64,000 nt of DNA from Cynocephalus volans (GCF_027409185.1 NC_084468.1:51709001-51773000), one strand, 5' to 3'. Shown: positions 34,900 through 45,575, numbered from the stretch's first letter. The notes: generated from the sequence alone by a model not told the origin. A program made the numbers and translations.

Positions 34900-34995
34900 C
34901 ATATTGCACACAGGTATTGATATTCAACCCTGTACCCCACAGATATATACAATCAGTTATGTTTCAATAAGAATAAATAAATAAATAAGAAAACA
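34900..34995 (+). mobile_element. Old L1 3' end (L1MA/L1MB-like)
   Basis: TGTACCCCACAGATATATAC, AATCAGTTATGTTTCAATAA and an AATAAATAAATAAATAA tail are what the 3' end of an old L1 looks like. Only the last about 100 bp remain. Confidence 0.55.
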
Positions 34996-35199
34996 GGAAA
35001 AATAAAGATTAGGCTATTTTGGAAAAAATATTCAAAGAAATTAATGCCTGTAAAGTCCTTGACAAAAATAGAAAGAATAGCGAAGGGTTTAATATTTTAT
35101 TAGTCATCTAGCAAGTGGTTGGCCACTCTAATTATGAAATAACCAATCCATGTTAATTCCTAAAGCAACAGTCTTTTCAAAGAGGAGGTAATATCTTGT
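34996..35199. other. Unannotated sequence
   Basis: No recognised feature. Confidence 0.35.
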
Positions 35200-35230
35200 G
35201 TTTTTGTTTATTCAACAAATGTTTATTGAA

Positions 35231-35237
35231 TATTTTC
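35231..35237 (+). repeat. Target-site duplication, left copy (EEF1B2 retrocopy)
   Basis: TATTTTC here and at 35978-35984 bracket the retrocopy. Seven bases is short, but position and A-tail orientation fit. Confidence 0.55.
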
Positions 35238-35977
35238 TTTCTTTTCTTTTTTTATTCTTTTAAATCTTTTCAGCTTTTATTTAAGTGCAACGATCTAAGA
35301 TAGATTTTAGATCCTGTTAAAAGCAGCCACGTCCATGGACTGCTCATAGCACTCAAAGGCACTGATCTGCTCCTCCGGCGTGTCTGCTCCAACTCGATCA
35401 TCTCCTATTCACACTGCATTTGAGGTTTTTAAATTCCATATCCCACCGGAACTAGTTTAGAGAGCCTCAGACCAAGCCGTCTGCTTGAATGCTGCTGTTG
35501 CTGCTGTCCTACAGTTTTGCCATATCTGCACCATCATCCCAAAGTTTCACCTCTATTAAGAAGGATTACTTGGCAACAAGTGCAGGGTTTTGGCTTTCTT
35601 TGACTCACACTATGCAAAGCGTCCTTCCCTTCGCCTCTTCGCTGCTGCTGCTTCGATTTCCTGGTCATCATCAGATCCAAAGAGATCAATGTCGCCATCC
35701 TGTCTGTAACTCCACTTCCTGTGGTGGCTTCCACATTGGCCGAGCCATACTTGCCCGAAGCTGTCTTCACTCCAGGCAGGCTGGCTTTCTCCTTTTCGTA
35801 AGACCTAATGTGATCACACCACCGTCGGGCATGGCGCAAGGCGGCCGGCGGCCGGCCGCAGCCTGCTTCAAACACCGCGCCATCCGCTGGGCATGCGCGA
35901 ACCCCGCGACGGCGCTCTGTCCGCGGAAAGCGCATGCGTCAGCGCCCGCGCTAAGAGAGCGTGAACCGCTTGTGGGC
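35238..35977 (-). pseudogene. EEF1B2: EEF1B2 processed pseudogene (elongation factor 1-beta)
   Basis: Read on the minus strand, this is an intronless copy of eEF1B-beta, the nucleotide exchange factor for eEF1A in translation. Recognisable parts in order are [46 protein letters not shown], then in shifted frames the DIDLFGSDD acidic linker and the C-terminal end [19 protein letters not shown] (35320-35400), with a stop and AATAAA. A frameshift follows GSGVTD, and further stops break the exchange domain. The poly(A) corresponds to the T-rich stretch at 35240-35258. The 5' end retains leader-like sequence, but the first about 35 codons are compressed or strongly diverged. That end is unusually CpG-rich (35820-35965). 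The open plus-strand 198-codon frame is a shadow. Confidence 0.85.
35820..35965. promoter_or_regulatory. CpG-rich patch with NRF1-like palindromes
   Basis: About 145 bp is dense in CG dinucleotides within an otherwise CpG-poor neighbourhood. It contains GGGCATGCGCGAA (about 35897) and GCGCATGCGTCAGC (about 35930), both close to the NRF1 site TGCGCATGCGC, and CATGGCGCAAGGCGGC. It lies at the 5' end of the EEF1B2 retrocopy. It may be inherited from the parent mRNA's GC-rich start, or it may be a small promoter-like island; sequence alone does not decide. Confidence 0.4.
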
Positions 35978-36040
35978 TATTTTCCAAGTGCAAGGTACTG
36001 TGCTAGGTGCTGTGAGGGCTCTACACCACATGCAGTCGCC

Positions 36041-36304
36041 AACCCCAATCACCAACAAAAGAAGAATAGGACAATTTTCCACTGAAGTGCAACTTAAACC
36101 CTAGTGAGGCAGGGAAGATGCTTAGAAAAATTAGAAATAAAGGCAGTGTTTGGAAAGTGCCTTGTGAGTACAACGAATATCCTTCAATAGATGCTCAGAA
36201 GAACGATGTGGCTACAGGAAGAGAGAAAGCTTAATGGAGGACAGATATGAGGCATACCATCAATCTCACCGGGCCCTTCACCGGCTAGCCCCTCTTGTGA
36301 TACG
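36041..36304. other. Unannotated sequence
   Basis: No recognised feature. Confidence 0.35.
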
Positions 36305-36412
36305 ATGGAAAAATCTTAGGCTTCAGAGTGTGATCTGACTGGGTTTCATTCCTGGTTCTGTCACCACTAGCTATGCAAACTGGGTAAATTTCTTATCATC
36401 TGTAAAGCAGCT
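36305..36412 (+). repeat. MIR SINE fragment
   Basis: GGCTTCAGAGTGTGATCTGA, TTCATTCCTGGTTCTGTCAC, CACTAGCTATGCAAACTGGG and TTTCTTATCATCTGTAAA form a plus-strand MIR core. Confidence 0.75.
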
Positions 36413-36782
36413 TCCCAGTCTCCAAAGCAGGTTTTTAGAAATATAATATTCCTCTCTTCATGATCATTCCTCAGTCCTAGCAGTCTAGTTTCATCCCACT
36501 CCTGGTTACTGGAATCAGCACTGCAACCATCACCTCTTAATTGTCACTTTTTGATTATTAAATCCAACTGAGGCCTCTTAAACATTGTCTTATCGCTTGG
36601 CTGCACTTGACGCTCTTGATTAATCACGCCTTGAAACTCCTTCCTCCCAGGTCTCAATGATACTTCACTACTACTTTCCTCTGTAGAAGTATCCTTCAGA
36701 CTGCAGGGCAGGGCTCACTACTGGACTCAGTCAGGGCATCACCACCAGAAACTGGGGGGGGGGGGGGAGTTGTTTGTTTTGT
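36413..36782. other. Unannotated sequence with a G-run
   Basis: No gene or repeat recognised. A G14-15 run lies at about 36754-36768. Confidence 0.4.
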
Positions 36783-36990
36783 TTTAAATTTTAATAAATT
36801 TTATTTTTTAAAGCAATTTTAAGTTCACAGCAAAAATGAGCAGAAGGTATAGAGATTTCCCATATACTCCCCACCTTCACACATGCATAGCCTCCCCCAT
36901 TAGGAATTTGTTTTTTCAATGAAATAAAAAATAGAATAGGCTTAGAAAAAATCAATTGCATCACACTAATTACAGTAGGCATTGTTTAGT
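36783..36990 (-). mobile_element. Old L1-like fragment
   Basis: TTAAGTTCACAGCAAAAATG, GAAGGTATAGAGATTTCCCA and CCCACC...CATGCATAGCCTCCCCCATT match a segment I associate with the complement of old L1 3' sequence. The family is uncertain. Confidence 0.45.
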
Positions 36991-37006
36991 GACATATTTG
37001 TTTCAG

Positions 37007-37496
<490 letters not shown>

Positions 37497-37513
37497 AGAA
37501 AGTTATAACTGTG
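37497..37513 (+). repeat. Target-site duplication, left copy (full-length L1)
   Basis: AGAAAGTTATAACTGTG is identical to 44382-44398. Extending to 37520 gives 24 bases with 2 mismatches. Confidence 0.97.
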
Positions 37514-37520
37514 GCCCAGG

Positions 37521-39058
37521 TTTCAAGATGGCGGCGGCTGCAGCGGCTGGCGCGGAGTAGCTGAGGTGGAAAAGGTGGCCACTGGGCCTCAGGCAGCCGG
37601 GAAACTTGTGGACCTTCCTCTGGCCATCTCTTAAGGGAGGACTGCTGCTGCTGGCCGGTCGTGGGGGCTCAACGCCACTTTGCCCCCGGCAGGAGAGGCT
37701 GCCTCATTTACAGGCAACAGCTTTGAAGTGTGGAGCAGGAAAAGAACTGATTCTTAGCTGCAAAAGTGAGTCTTGAAACAGGGAACACGGCGCCAGGGCT
37801 GCTGTGGATGCAGCCAGGATCCCGGAGACCGGGGCCGCGCTGAAGAAGGCGGCCAGCTGCCCTATTCAGGATTCGAGGTTTCAGGCCGGCATTAAAGAAG
37901 ATTCCTGGGAGCGCCCGAGCGGCGCCGCGACTGAACAGCCCGAGGCGGCAGCGCCGAGAACACGGAAGGCAACAAACCAGAGACAGAGCGAGCGCCCGAC
38001 CTGGCACAGCACTGTGAGTGATCCCTGGCACAGCTCTGTTCGGGGGGGTGGATGCCCACGCGGCTTCCGCCTGCACCACCAGGCCACTCACTGCCTGCCA
38101 CAGTGCTGCCTCCATTTTCCCAGGTGCGGGCAGCTCCGCCCTGCTCGGCCATCACTAAGCCCATTTGCTTGGCCTGGCGCGGGGCTTTCCGGACCCTGCG
38201 GGCCGACCTCCTCTCCCACTCCCTCCGCAGTTCTCTGGCAGGGCTGGGGGTGTGGGGCGTCCCGACCAGTGTTGGGAGGGCTAGGAAGTACGGGCGGGCC
38301 GACTGTCACTCCACCACACCCTGGACTCCGCCCCGGTAAACTTCCTGTTACTGGGAGGCAGATACCATCTCTGCGACCACCAGTTTGGAAAAAAGCCTAA
38401 CGAATTTCTGGTTGGGAATAGTGTGGTAGGAGAGTTCCCAGGTCCGCTTGAACCTGCCGGAGAGCAGGCTGCAGGCGGGCACTAGACTCGGTTTATACCG
38501 GGGGGATACAAAGGTGAACAAGACCCGAGAAAGATCTACACAGTGCTACAAAGGCACCCAGAGAGACCGGTCGTCTGTGCCTAGCAGAAACCTGGTAGAT
38601 TTCCTGGGCGAGGCGGTGCTGAGCAGGGTCTTGAAGGCCCAGCTGATAGACGAGGGGTGCAGAAGACACGCCCCAGCCCAGCACAGTGTGCACAGAGGGG
38701 GGAGACGTGCGGCCAGGGAGGCGGAGACTCGACAGGAACCACACACCCGGTGGGGTCGCCACTGCACGATCTAACAGCCTGGGCCAGAGCACACGGAACG
38801 GGGAGAAGTCCTGTACAGAAAGTGAAAGCTCAACAGAGATCACACACCCTGTGGTACGTGATCCACCAGCCCAGCAGAGTACAAGCTGACCAGAAAGGTG
38901 GCTCCCCAGAGAAGCCCAAGACCCGAGGCAACCACACACACAAGACACTAGAGGCCAACTGAGCAGTCACGGCGGGAGCCATACCAAATTGTCAACCACA
39001 GCAACATCCTAGTTAGTCATTAGTCTTAAACCGGTGGACTGTGAAACCCCCTGCCACA
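37521..39058 (+). promoter_or_regulatory. L1 5' UTR and internal promoter
   Basis: About 1.5 kb of GC- and CpG-rich sequence precedes ORF1. It starts with a YY1-like site CAAGATGGCGGC at 37524-37535, which in human L1 positions the transcription start at the first base. Several sense and antisense open frames (for example 37804-38400 plus, 37708-38115 minus, 38493-38948 minus) lie here. They overlap one another, and the long plus frame starts at GTG, so I do not call them genes. The CpG density would make it a target for DNA methylation. Confidence 0.85.
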
Positions 39059-40039
39059 ATGAATAAACACCAAAAAAAAGACACCAGAAATACAAAAAAT
39101 CAAGAAAGTACACCACCAAAAGTTAATAAATCTCATACTCTAGATCCTATAGAACAAGAAGCCCTTGAAATAACTGACAAGGAATTTCGAGTGATAATTC
39201 TAAGGAAACTGAATGAGATACAAGAAAACTCAGCTAGACATCATGATGAAATGAGGAAAAGTATACAGGATCTGAAAGAGGAAATATACAAGGAAATCAA
39301 TGTCCTGAAAAAAAATGTAGCAGAACTTGCTGAACTGAAGAAGTTATTCAGCGAAATAAAAAACACAACGGAGAGTTTAACCAGCAGGCTTGTCGAAGTT
39401 GAAGAGAGAACCTCTAAACTTGAAGATGGGCTGTTTGAAATAACACAAGCAGACAAAAAGAAAGAAAAAAGAATCAAGGACATGGAAGAAAATCTGAGAG
39501 AGATATCAGACAACCTCAAGCGCTCAAATATCCGAATCATGGGTATTCCAGAAGGGGAGGAAAATGGAGATTCCATTGAAAACATATTCAACAAAATAGT
39601 GGCAGAAAACTTCCCAGGTATAGGAAAAATCACTGATCTTCAGATCCAGGAAGCTCAACGATCGCCAAACGTATTCAACCCAAAAAGGCCTTCTCCAAGA
39701 CATGTCATAGTCAAATTGGCAAAACTCAGAGACAAAGAGAGAATCTTAAAAGCTGCAAGAGAGAAGCATCAAATCACCTATAAGGGAGCCCCAATCAGGT
39801 TAACATCAGACTTTTCATCACAAACCCTAAAAGCTAGAAAGGAATGGGATGATATTTTCAAAATACTAAAAGACAAAGATTGCCAGCCAAGAATACTCTA
39901 CCCTGCAAGGCTATCCTTCCGAAATAAGGGGCAAATAGTATATTTCTCAGACAAACAAAAACTGCGGGAGTTCACTACCACAAGACCACCCTTACAAGAA
40001 ATCCTCAAGGGAGTACTGGGTTTGGTTCCTGAAAAATAA
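39059..40039 (+). CDS. L1 ORF1 protein (RNA-binding chaperone), intact
   Basis: A 326-residue open frame. An upstream GTG gives a longer frame, but the ATG of MNKHQKKDTRNTKNQES is the natural start. ORF1p forms trimers that coat L1 RNA. A long heptad-rich coiled coil covers about residues 50-150 (FRVIILRKLNEIQENSARHH and the following leucine/lysine/glutamate-rich part). The RRM follows with RSNIRIMGIPEGEENGD near residue 155-170, and the C-terminal domain with RPSPRHVIVKLAKLRDKERI and KGAPIRLTSDFSSQTLKAR. The basic residues of this part bind RNA. It ends FSDKQKLREF... with EILKGVLGLVPEK. Length matches human ORF1p (338) closely. No stop or frameshift is present. Confidence 0.95.
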   Translation: MNKHQKKDTRNTKNQESTPPKVNKSHTLDPIEQEALEITDKEFRVIILRKLNEIQENSARHHDEMRKSIQDLKEEIYKEINVLKKNVAELAELKKLFSEIKNTTESLTSRLVEVEERTSKLEDGLFEITQADKKKEKRIKDMEENLREISDNLKRSNIRIMGIPEGEENGDSIENIFNKIVAENFPGIGKITDLQIQEAQRSPNVFNPKRPSPRHVIVKLAKLRDKERILKAAREKHQITYKGAPIRLTSDFSSQTLKARKEWDDIFKILKDKDCQPRILYPARLSFRNKGQIVYFSDKQKLREFTTTRPPLQEILKGVLGLVPEK

Positions 40040-40226
40040 CTACCACTGCCATAAAAACCCAAGAAAAATCCAAACCCGCTAGTACAATAAAAATGGCATT
40101 CATGAAGAGAAAACAAGCTAACAAAAACACTATCTACAACCTAAGGAACCAACAAACAAAGAAACCAAACAGTAAATCAGAAAGCAAGGAACAAAAGACA
40201 CCTAAGACAACCAAACAACCAATAAA
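40040..40226 (+). other. L1 inter-ORF spacer
   Basis: 187 bp of A-rich sequence separate the ORFs, clearly longer than the roughly 63 bp in human L1. It ends AACCAATAAAATGC at the ORF2 start. Confidence 0.85.
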
Positions 40227-43200
40227 ATGCTAGGAATAAATCAACACCTTTCAATAACAACTCTTAATGTTAAAGGCTTAAATTCCCCAATTAAAAGACA
40301 CAGACTGGCTGACTGGATCAAAAAGCAGGACCCAACTATATGCTGCCTACAAGAGACCCACCTCACCCATAAAGATTCACACAGACTAAGAGTGAAAGGA
40401 TGGAAAAAGATTTACCATGCAAACAGAAAAGAAAAACGAGCTGGAGTGGCTATTCTTATATCTGACAAAATAGACTTTAAACTAAAAACCATAAAAAGAG
40501 ACAATGAGGGACACTACTTAATGATAAAAGGACTGATCTATCAAGAAGACATAACAATCATAAATATTTACGCACCCAATGTTGGAGCAGCCAGATTTAT
40601 AAAACAAACTCTATTAGACCTAAAGAAGGAAATAGACACTAATACCATAATAGCAGGGGACCTGAACACTCCACTGTCAATATTAGACAGATCATCTAGG
40701 CAAAGAATCAGTAGAGAAACACAAGATCTAAACAAGACTCTAGACCAATTGGAATTGGCAGATATCTACAGAACATTCCACCCAACAACCTCAGAATATT
40801 CATTCTTCTCATCAGCACATGGATCATTCTCCAGGATAGATCACATATTAGGTCACAAATCAAGTCTAAATAAATTCAAAAAAATTGGAATTATCCCATG
40901 TATCTTCTCAGACCACAATGGATTAAAACTAGAAATTAATAACAAACAAAACTCTGGAAACTATACAAACACATGGAAATTAAACAGCATTCTACTTAAT
41001 GACATATGGGTCCAAGAAGAAATCAAGCAGGAAATCAAAAAGTTTATTGAAACTAATGAAAACAATGATACATCATACCAAAACCTGTGGGATACTGCAA
41101 AAGCAGTGTTGAGGGGAAAATTTATTGCATTAAATGCTCACTTCAGAAGAATGGAAAGAGGCAAGTGAACAACCTAACACTTCACCTTAAAGAACTAGAA
41201 AAACAAGAACAATCCAATCCTAAAGTTAGCAGACGGAAAGAAATCATTAAGATCAGAGCAGAACTGAATGAAATTGAAAACCAAAAAACAATTCAAAAGA
41301 TCAACGAATCAAAAAGTTGGTTTTTTGAAAAGATAAATAAAATTGACAAACCATTAGCATGGCTAACAAAAAAAAGAAGAGAGAAGACTCAAATAACAAA
41401 AATTAGAAATGAAAAAGGCGATATTACAACTGATTCATCTGAAGTACAAGGAATCATTCGAGACTACTATAAACAACTGTACGCCAACAAATTTGAAAAT
41501 CTGGAGGAAATGGATAAATTTCTGGACACACACAAGCTCCCAAAACTGAACCGTGAAGACGTAGAAAATTTGAACAGACCAATAACAATAAAGGAGATTG
41601 AAGCTGTTATCAGAAGGCTCCCAACAAAGAAAAGCCCAGGACCAGATGGATTCACAGCAGAATTTTACCAAACATTCAAAGAGGAATTGACACCGATTCT
41701 TTACAAACTATTCCAAAAGATTGAAACGGACGCAAATCTCCCAAACTCATTCTATGAAGCAAACATCATCCTGATACCAAAACCAGGTAAAGATATAACC
41801 AAAAAAGAAAACTACAGGCCGATATCCTTGATGAATATAGATGCAAAAATCCTCACTAAAATACTAGCAAACAGAATACAGCAACACATACGAAAAATTA
41901 TTCATCACGATCAAGTGGGATTCATCCCAGGGATGCAAGGTTGGTTCAACATACGCAAATCAATAAATGTGATACACCATATTAATAAACTCAAACACAA
42001 GGACCATATGATCATCTCTCTAGACGCTGAAAAAGCATTTGATAAAGTTCAGCACTCATTCATGACAAAGACCCTCTATAAGTTAGGTATAGAGGGAAAG
42101 TATCTCAACATAATTAAAGCCATATATGCCAAACCCACTGCCAATATCATCCTGAATGGGGAAAAGCTGAAAGCTTTTCCTTTAAGAACAGGCACTAGAC
42201 AAGGATGCCCACTCTCACCACTCCTATTCAACATAGTGTTGGAAGTACTAGCCAGAGCAATCAGAGAAGAGAAGGAAATAAAGGGCATCCAGATTGGAAA
42301 AGATGAAGTCAAACTGTCCCTGTTTGCAGATGACATGATCCTATATATCGAACAGCCTAAAACCTCTACAAAAAAACTGTTGGAATTGATAAATGATTTT
42401 AGCACAGTAGCAGGATACAAAATCAACACACAAAAATCAGTAGCATTTATTTTCTCCAATAGTGAACATGCAGAAGAAGAAATCAAGAAAGCCTGCCCAT
42501 TTACAATAGCCACCAAAAAAATAAAATACTTAGGAATTGAGTTAACCAAGGAGGTGAAAAATCTCTATAATGAGAACTACAAACCACTGCTGAGAGAAAT
42601 TAGAGAGGATACAAGAAGATGGAAAGATAGTCCATGCTCTTGGATTGGAAGAATCAACATAGCGAAAATGTCCATACTACCCAAAGTGATATACAAATTC
42701 AATGCAATCCCCATCAAAATTCCAAAGACATTTTTCTGAGAAATGGAAAAAACTATTCAGACATTTATATGGAACAATAAAAGACCACGAATAGCCAAAG
42801 CAATGCTGAGCAAAAAAAATAAAGCTGGAGGCATAACACTACCTGACTTTAAGCTATACTACAAAGCTATAATAACCAAAACAGTATGGTACTGGCATAA
42901 AAACAGACACACTGACCAATGGAATAGAATAGAGAATCCAGAAATCAACCCACACACTTACTGCCATCTGATCTTTGACAAAGGCACCAAGCCTATTCAC
43001 TGGGGAAGGGACTGCCTCTTCAGCAAGTGGTGCTGGGATAACTGGATATCGATATGCAGGAGAATGAAACTAGATCCATACCTCTCACCGTATACTAAAA
43101 TCAACTCAAAATGGATTAAGGATTTAAATATACACCCTGAGACAATAAAACTTCTTAAAGAAAACATAGGGGAAACACTTCAGGAAATAGGACTGGGCAC

Positions 43201-44053
43201 AGACTTCATGAATACGACCCCAAAAGCACGGGCAACCAAAGGAAAAATAAACAAATGGGATTATATCAAACTAAAAAGCTTCTGCACAGCAAAAGAAACA
43301 ATTAAAAGAGTTAAAAGACAACCAACAGAGTGGGAGAAAATATTTGCAAAATATACATCTGACAAAGGATTAATATCCAGAATATATAAGGAACTCAAAC
43401 AACTTTACAAGAAGAAAACAAGCAACCCAATTAAAAAATGGGCAAAAGAGCTAAGTAGGCATTTCTCTAAGGAAGATATCCAAATGGCCAACAGACATAT
43501 GAAAAAATGCTCAACATCACTCAGCATCCTGGAAATGCAAATCAAAACCACATTGAGATACCATCTAACCCCAGTTAGGATGGCTAAAATCCAAAAGACT
43601 ATGAACGATAAATGCTGGCGAGGCTGCGGAGAAAAAGGAACTCTCATACATTGTTGGTGGGACTGCAAAATGGTGCAGCCTCTATGGAAAATGGTATGGA
43701 GGTTCCTTAAACAATTGCAAATAGATCTACCATACGACCCAGCCATCCCACTGTTGGGAATATACCCAGAGGAATGGAAATCATCAAGTCGAAGGTATAC
43801 CTGTTCCCCAATGTTCATCGCAGCACTCTTTACAATAGCCAAGAGTTGGAACCAGCCCAAATGCCCATCATCAGATGAGTGGATACGGAAAATGTGGTAC
43901 ATCTACACAATGGAATACTACTCAGCTATAAAAACGAATGAAATACTGCCATTTGCAACAACATGGATGGACCTTGAGAGAATTATATTAAGTGAAACAA
44001 GTCAGGCACAGAAAGAGAAATACCACATGTTCTCACTTATTGGAGGGAGCTAA
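40227..44053 (+). pseudogene. L1 ORF2 (endonuclease / reverse transcriptase) with one frameshift and one stop
   Basis: About 1275 codons from the ATG at 40227 to the TAA at 44051-44053, the human ORF2p length. The apurinic-type endonuclease is complete in the first 313 codons, with N14, E43 (CCLQETHL), D145/N147 (AGDLNTPLS), D205 (SRIDH) and D229/H230 (SDHNGL) at the same numbers as in human. Then a 1-nt deletion in an A-run at about 41162-41164 shifts the frame. The reverse-transcriptase part runs on in the new frame to 42736, with FADDM at 42323-42337. It is followed by a TGA at 42737-42739 where TCA would fit, then continues in the same frame from 42740. The C-terminal cysteine motif CWRGC...HCWWDC is intact near 43610-43660. 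The break points are single-base events; the other residues look sound. As it stands the endonuclease could be made alone. Confidence 0.95.
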
Positions 44054-44381
44054 AAATTAATATATAAATTCACACACACACACATACACACACACACACA
44101 AACCGGGGGGGGGGAAGAAGATATAACAACAACAATTATTTGAAGTTGATAAAACAAGCAAACAGAAAGGACATTGTTGGGGGGGAGGGGGGAGGGAGAA
44201 GGGAGGGAGGTTTTGGTGATGGGGAGCATTAATCAGCTACAATGTATATCGACAAAATAAAATTTATAAATAGCAAAAAAAAATAAAAATAAAAAAAAAA
44301 TAAAAAAAATTAAAAAAATCATCTATTAAAAATAATAAAATAAATTGTGATTTATAAAGAGAAAAAAAAGAAAAAAAAAAA
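44054..44381 (+). mobile_element. L1 3' UTR and split A-rich tail
   Basis: Contains a CA repeat (about 44071-44101), a G9-type run, the AAACAGAAAGGACATTGTTG block, a G-rich polypurine tract (44178-44212), and ACAATGTATATCGACAAAAT with AATAAA-like sequence. The tail is mixed: A-rich runs, then about 45 bp of non-A sequence (about 44320-44361), then a final A-rich run to the duplication. Confidence 0.9.
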
Positions 44382-44398
44382 AGAAAGTTATAACTGTG
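44382..44398 (+). repeat. Target-site duplication, right copy (full-length L1)
   Basis: AGAAAGTTATAACTGTG, identical to 37497-37513. Confidence 0.97.
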
Positions 44399-45443
44399 AT
44401 CCAGGTAAAGCAATTGGAGAATATGTGAGAGTTAAAGGTAATGAGGGTGTTGAGAAAAAATAAGTTTAATAGCAATTTCAGAAAGAAAAAATATATATAC
44501 AGTAAGTTTAAGATTATGGGTGACAAATTTAATACCAAGTCTCAAGAATAGAAAAATTAGATTATTTCTCCAAACTTTTCAATCTAAAGAGAAAAAACAA
44601 TTTTAATAATAACAATTACCAGTGATAATAGCATTAGGTTTGTTTCATTTTTTACTTGGGCCACTAGCAGTACACTAAACACAAGCAGTCTAAAGACTAA
44701 ATTCTATCCAGAACTAAGCCCAGTCCATAACTTAGTTCCACAGAAATTTTGGTTTAATAAACAGTATGCATTTACATTCAGGTTTGACTTTGCACAGTTA
44801 ATTAAAAAAAATATATATATATCAGCAAAACTAACTCCTCCGAAATTCCAGTACTGGTTGAACCTTTACATCTATACTTGTTTCATAATCAAATATATAA
44901 ATAAATAGGTCATAATTTTGTAATTTTCCCATATTTCTTTATTCTGTAAAAATTAGAATTAAAAAGAAAGAAATTTAAGATTCAAACTATTGTTTGGATT
45001 TTTAAGTTCTAGACTTACGTGTAAAGATATTTTTCCCCAGTAGGATCACTTTACTTCCGACTAAAATGCCTCTTGCTCTTTTCTAGGAATGATGTAGCTT
45101 TAGAATTACATGTCAACAGAGAAATCTGTGATACTGTTGTGTCAATGAATACCTCATTTTCTCCTCCTCTTTAACTAAACTTCATAAAATGCCCTCTAAT
45201 TATACTTTAACAGGATGAGGACAATTTAATTAGATCAGACCTCAGCAAAGAAGAATCATGATGGAATTGAAGACAGTTATGGATTACAGTTTGAGCTTTT
45301 GCTACTATCCTCAATGAGTCCAGCACCTATACAAAGTGACTACCTAAAACATCAATGAGAGCTTATAAATTCACGTTTCTACTTTCCCAAAAATAAATGA
45401 GCTGATGAGTGAATAGCCATCTACTGATGAACAGTATCACTGA
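44399..45443. other. Unannotated AT-rich sequence
   Basis: No recognised gene or repeat. Confidence 0.4.
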
Positions 45444-45575
45444 AAGAGAATTGGATTCAAAATCAGAAGACCTCTTTTTAAATCTGATTTTATCATTGGC
45501 TAATGATTTGGCCTCAGGAAAGTCACTCTCTGGGGCTAAATTTTTTTCTATTTAGAAAATAAAATTCATATCTTT
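45444..45575 (+). repeat. MIR SINE fragment
   Basis: GAATTGGATTCAAAATCAGA, AGACCTCTTTTTAAATCTGA, CTCAGGAAAGTCACTCTCTG and TTAGAAAATAAAATTCAT keep the MIR order on the plus strand. Confidence 0.65.

Larger units (their letters stand above)
35200..36040 (-). repeat. L2 tail interrupted by the EEF1B2 retrocopy
   Basis: GTTTATTCAACAAATGTTTA and TTGAA before the retrocopy, and CAAGTGCAAGGTACTGTGCT and AGGTGCTGTGAGG after it, together read as one reverse-complement L2 3' end. The retrocopy at 35238-35977 therefore sits inside an L2 tail. Confidence 0.65.
37521..44381 (+). mobile_element. Full-length young L1 LINE
   Basis: The element spans about 6.86 kb: GC-rich 5' UTR, intact ORF1, spacer, ORF2 with two lesions, 3' UTR, and A-rich tail. 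It is bracketed by a 17 bp exact target duplication. The 5' end begins TTTCAAGATGGCGGCGGC, the YY1-type site used by L1 promoters, so it is not 5'-truncated. L1 moves by target-primed reverse transcription of its own RNA with ORF1 and ORF2 proteins. The truncated copies at 30361-31254 and 13795-14082 share its 3' end. Two ORF2 lesions and near-perfect duplications suggest a recent insertion that is now defective in cis. Confidence 0.97.

Noticed and set aside
35489-36085. 198-codon plus-strand frame
   Set aside because: It is the antisense shadow of the EEF1B2 retrocopy and its CpG-rich end.
37804-38400. 198-codon plus-strand frame in L1 5' UTR
   Set aside because: Starts at GTG, lies in GC-rich DNA where stops are scarce, overlaps other frames and has no recognised domain.
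38493-38948. 151-codon minus-strand frame
   Set aside because: GC-rich L1 5' UTR; no domain and no clear start context.
42076-42549. 157-codon minus-strand frame
   Set aside because: Antisense of L1 reverse transcriptase.
43405-43902. 165-codon minus-strand frame
   Set aside because: Antisense shadow of L1 ORF2.
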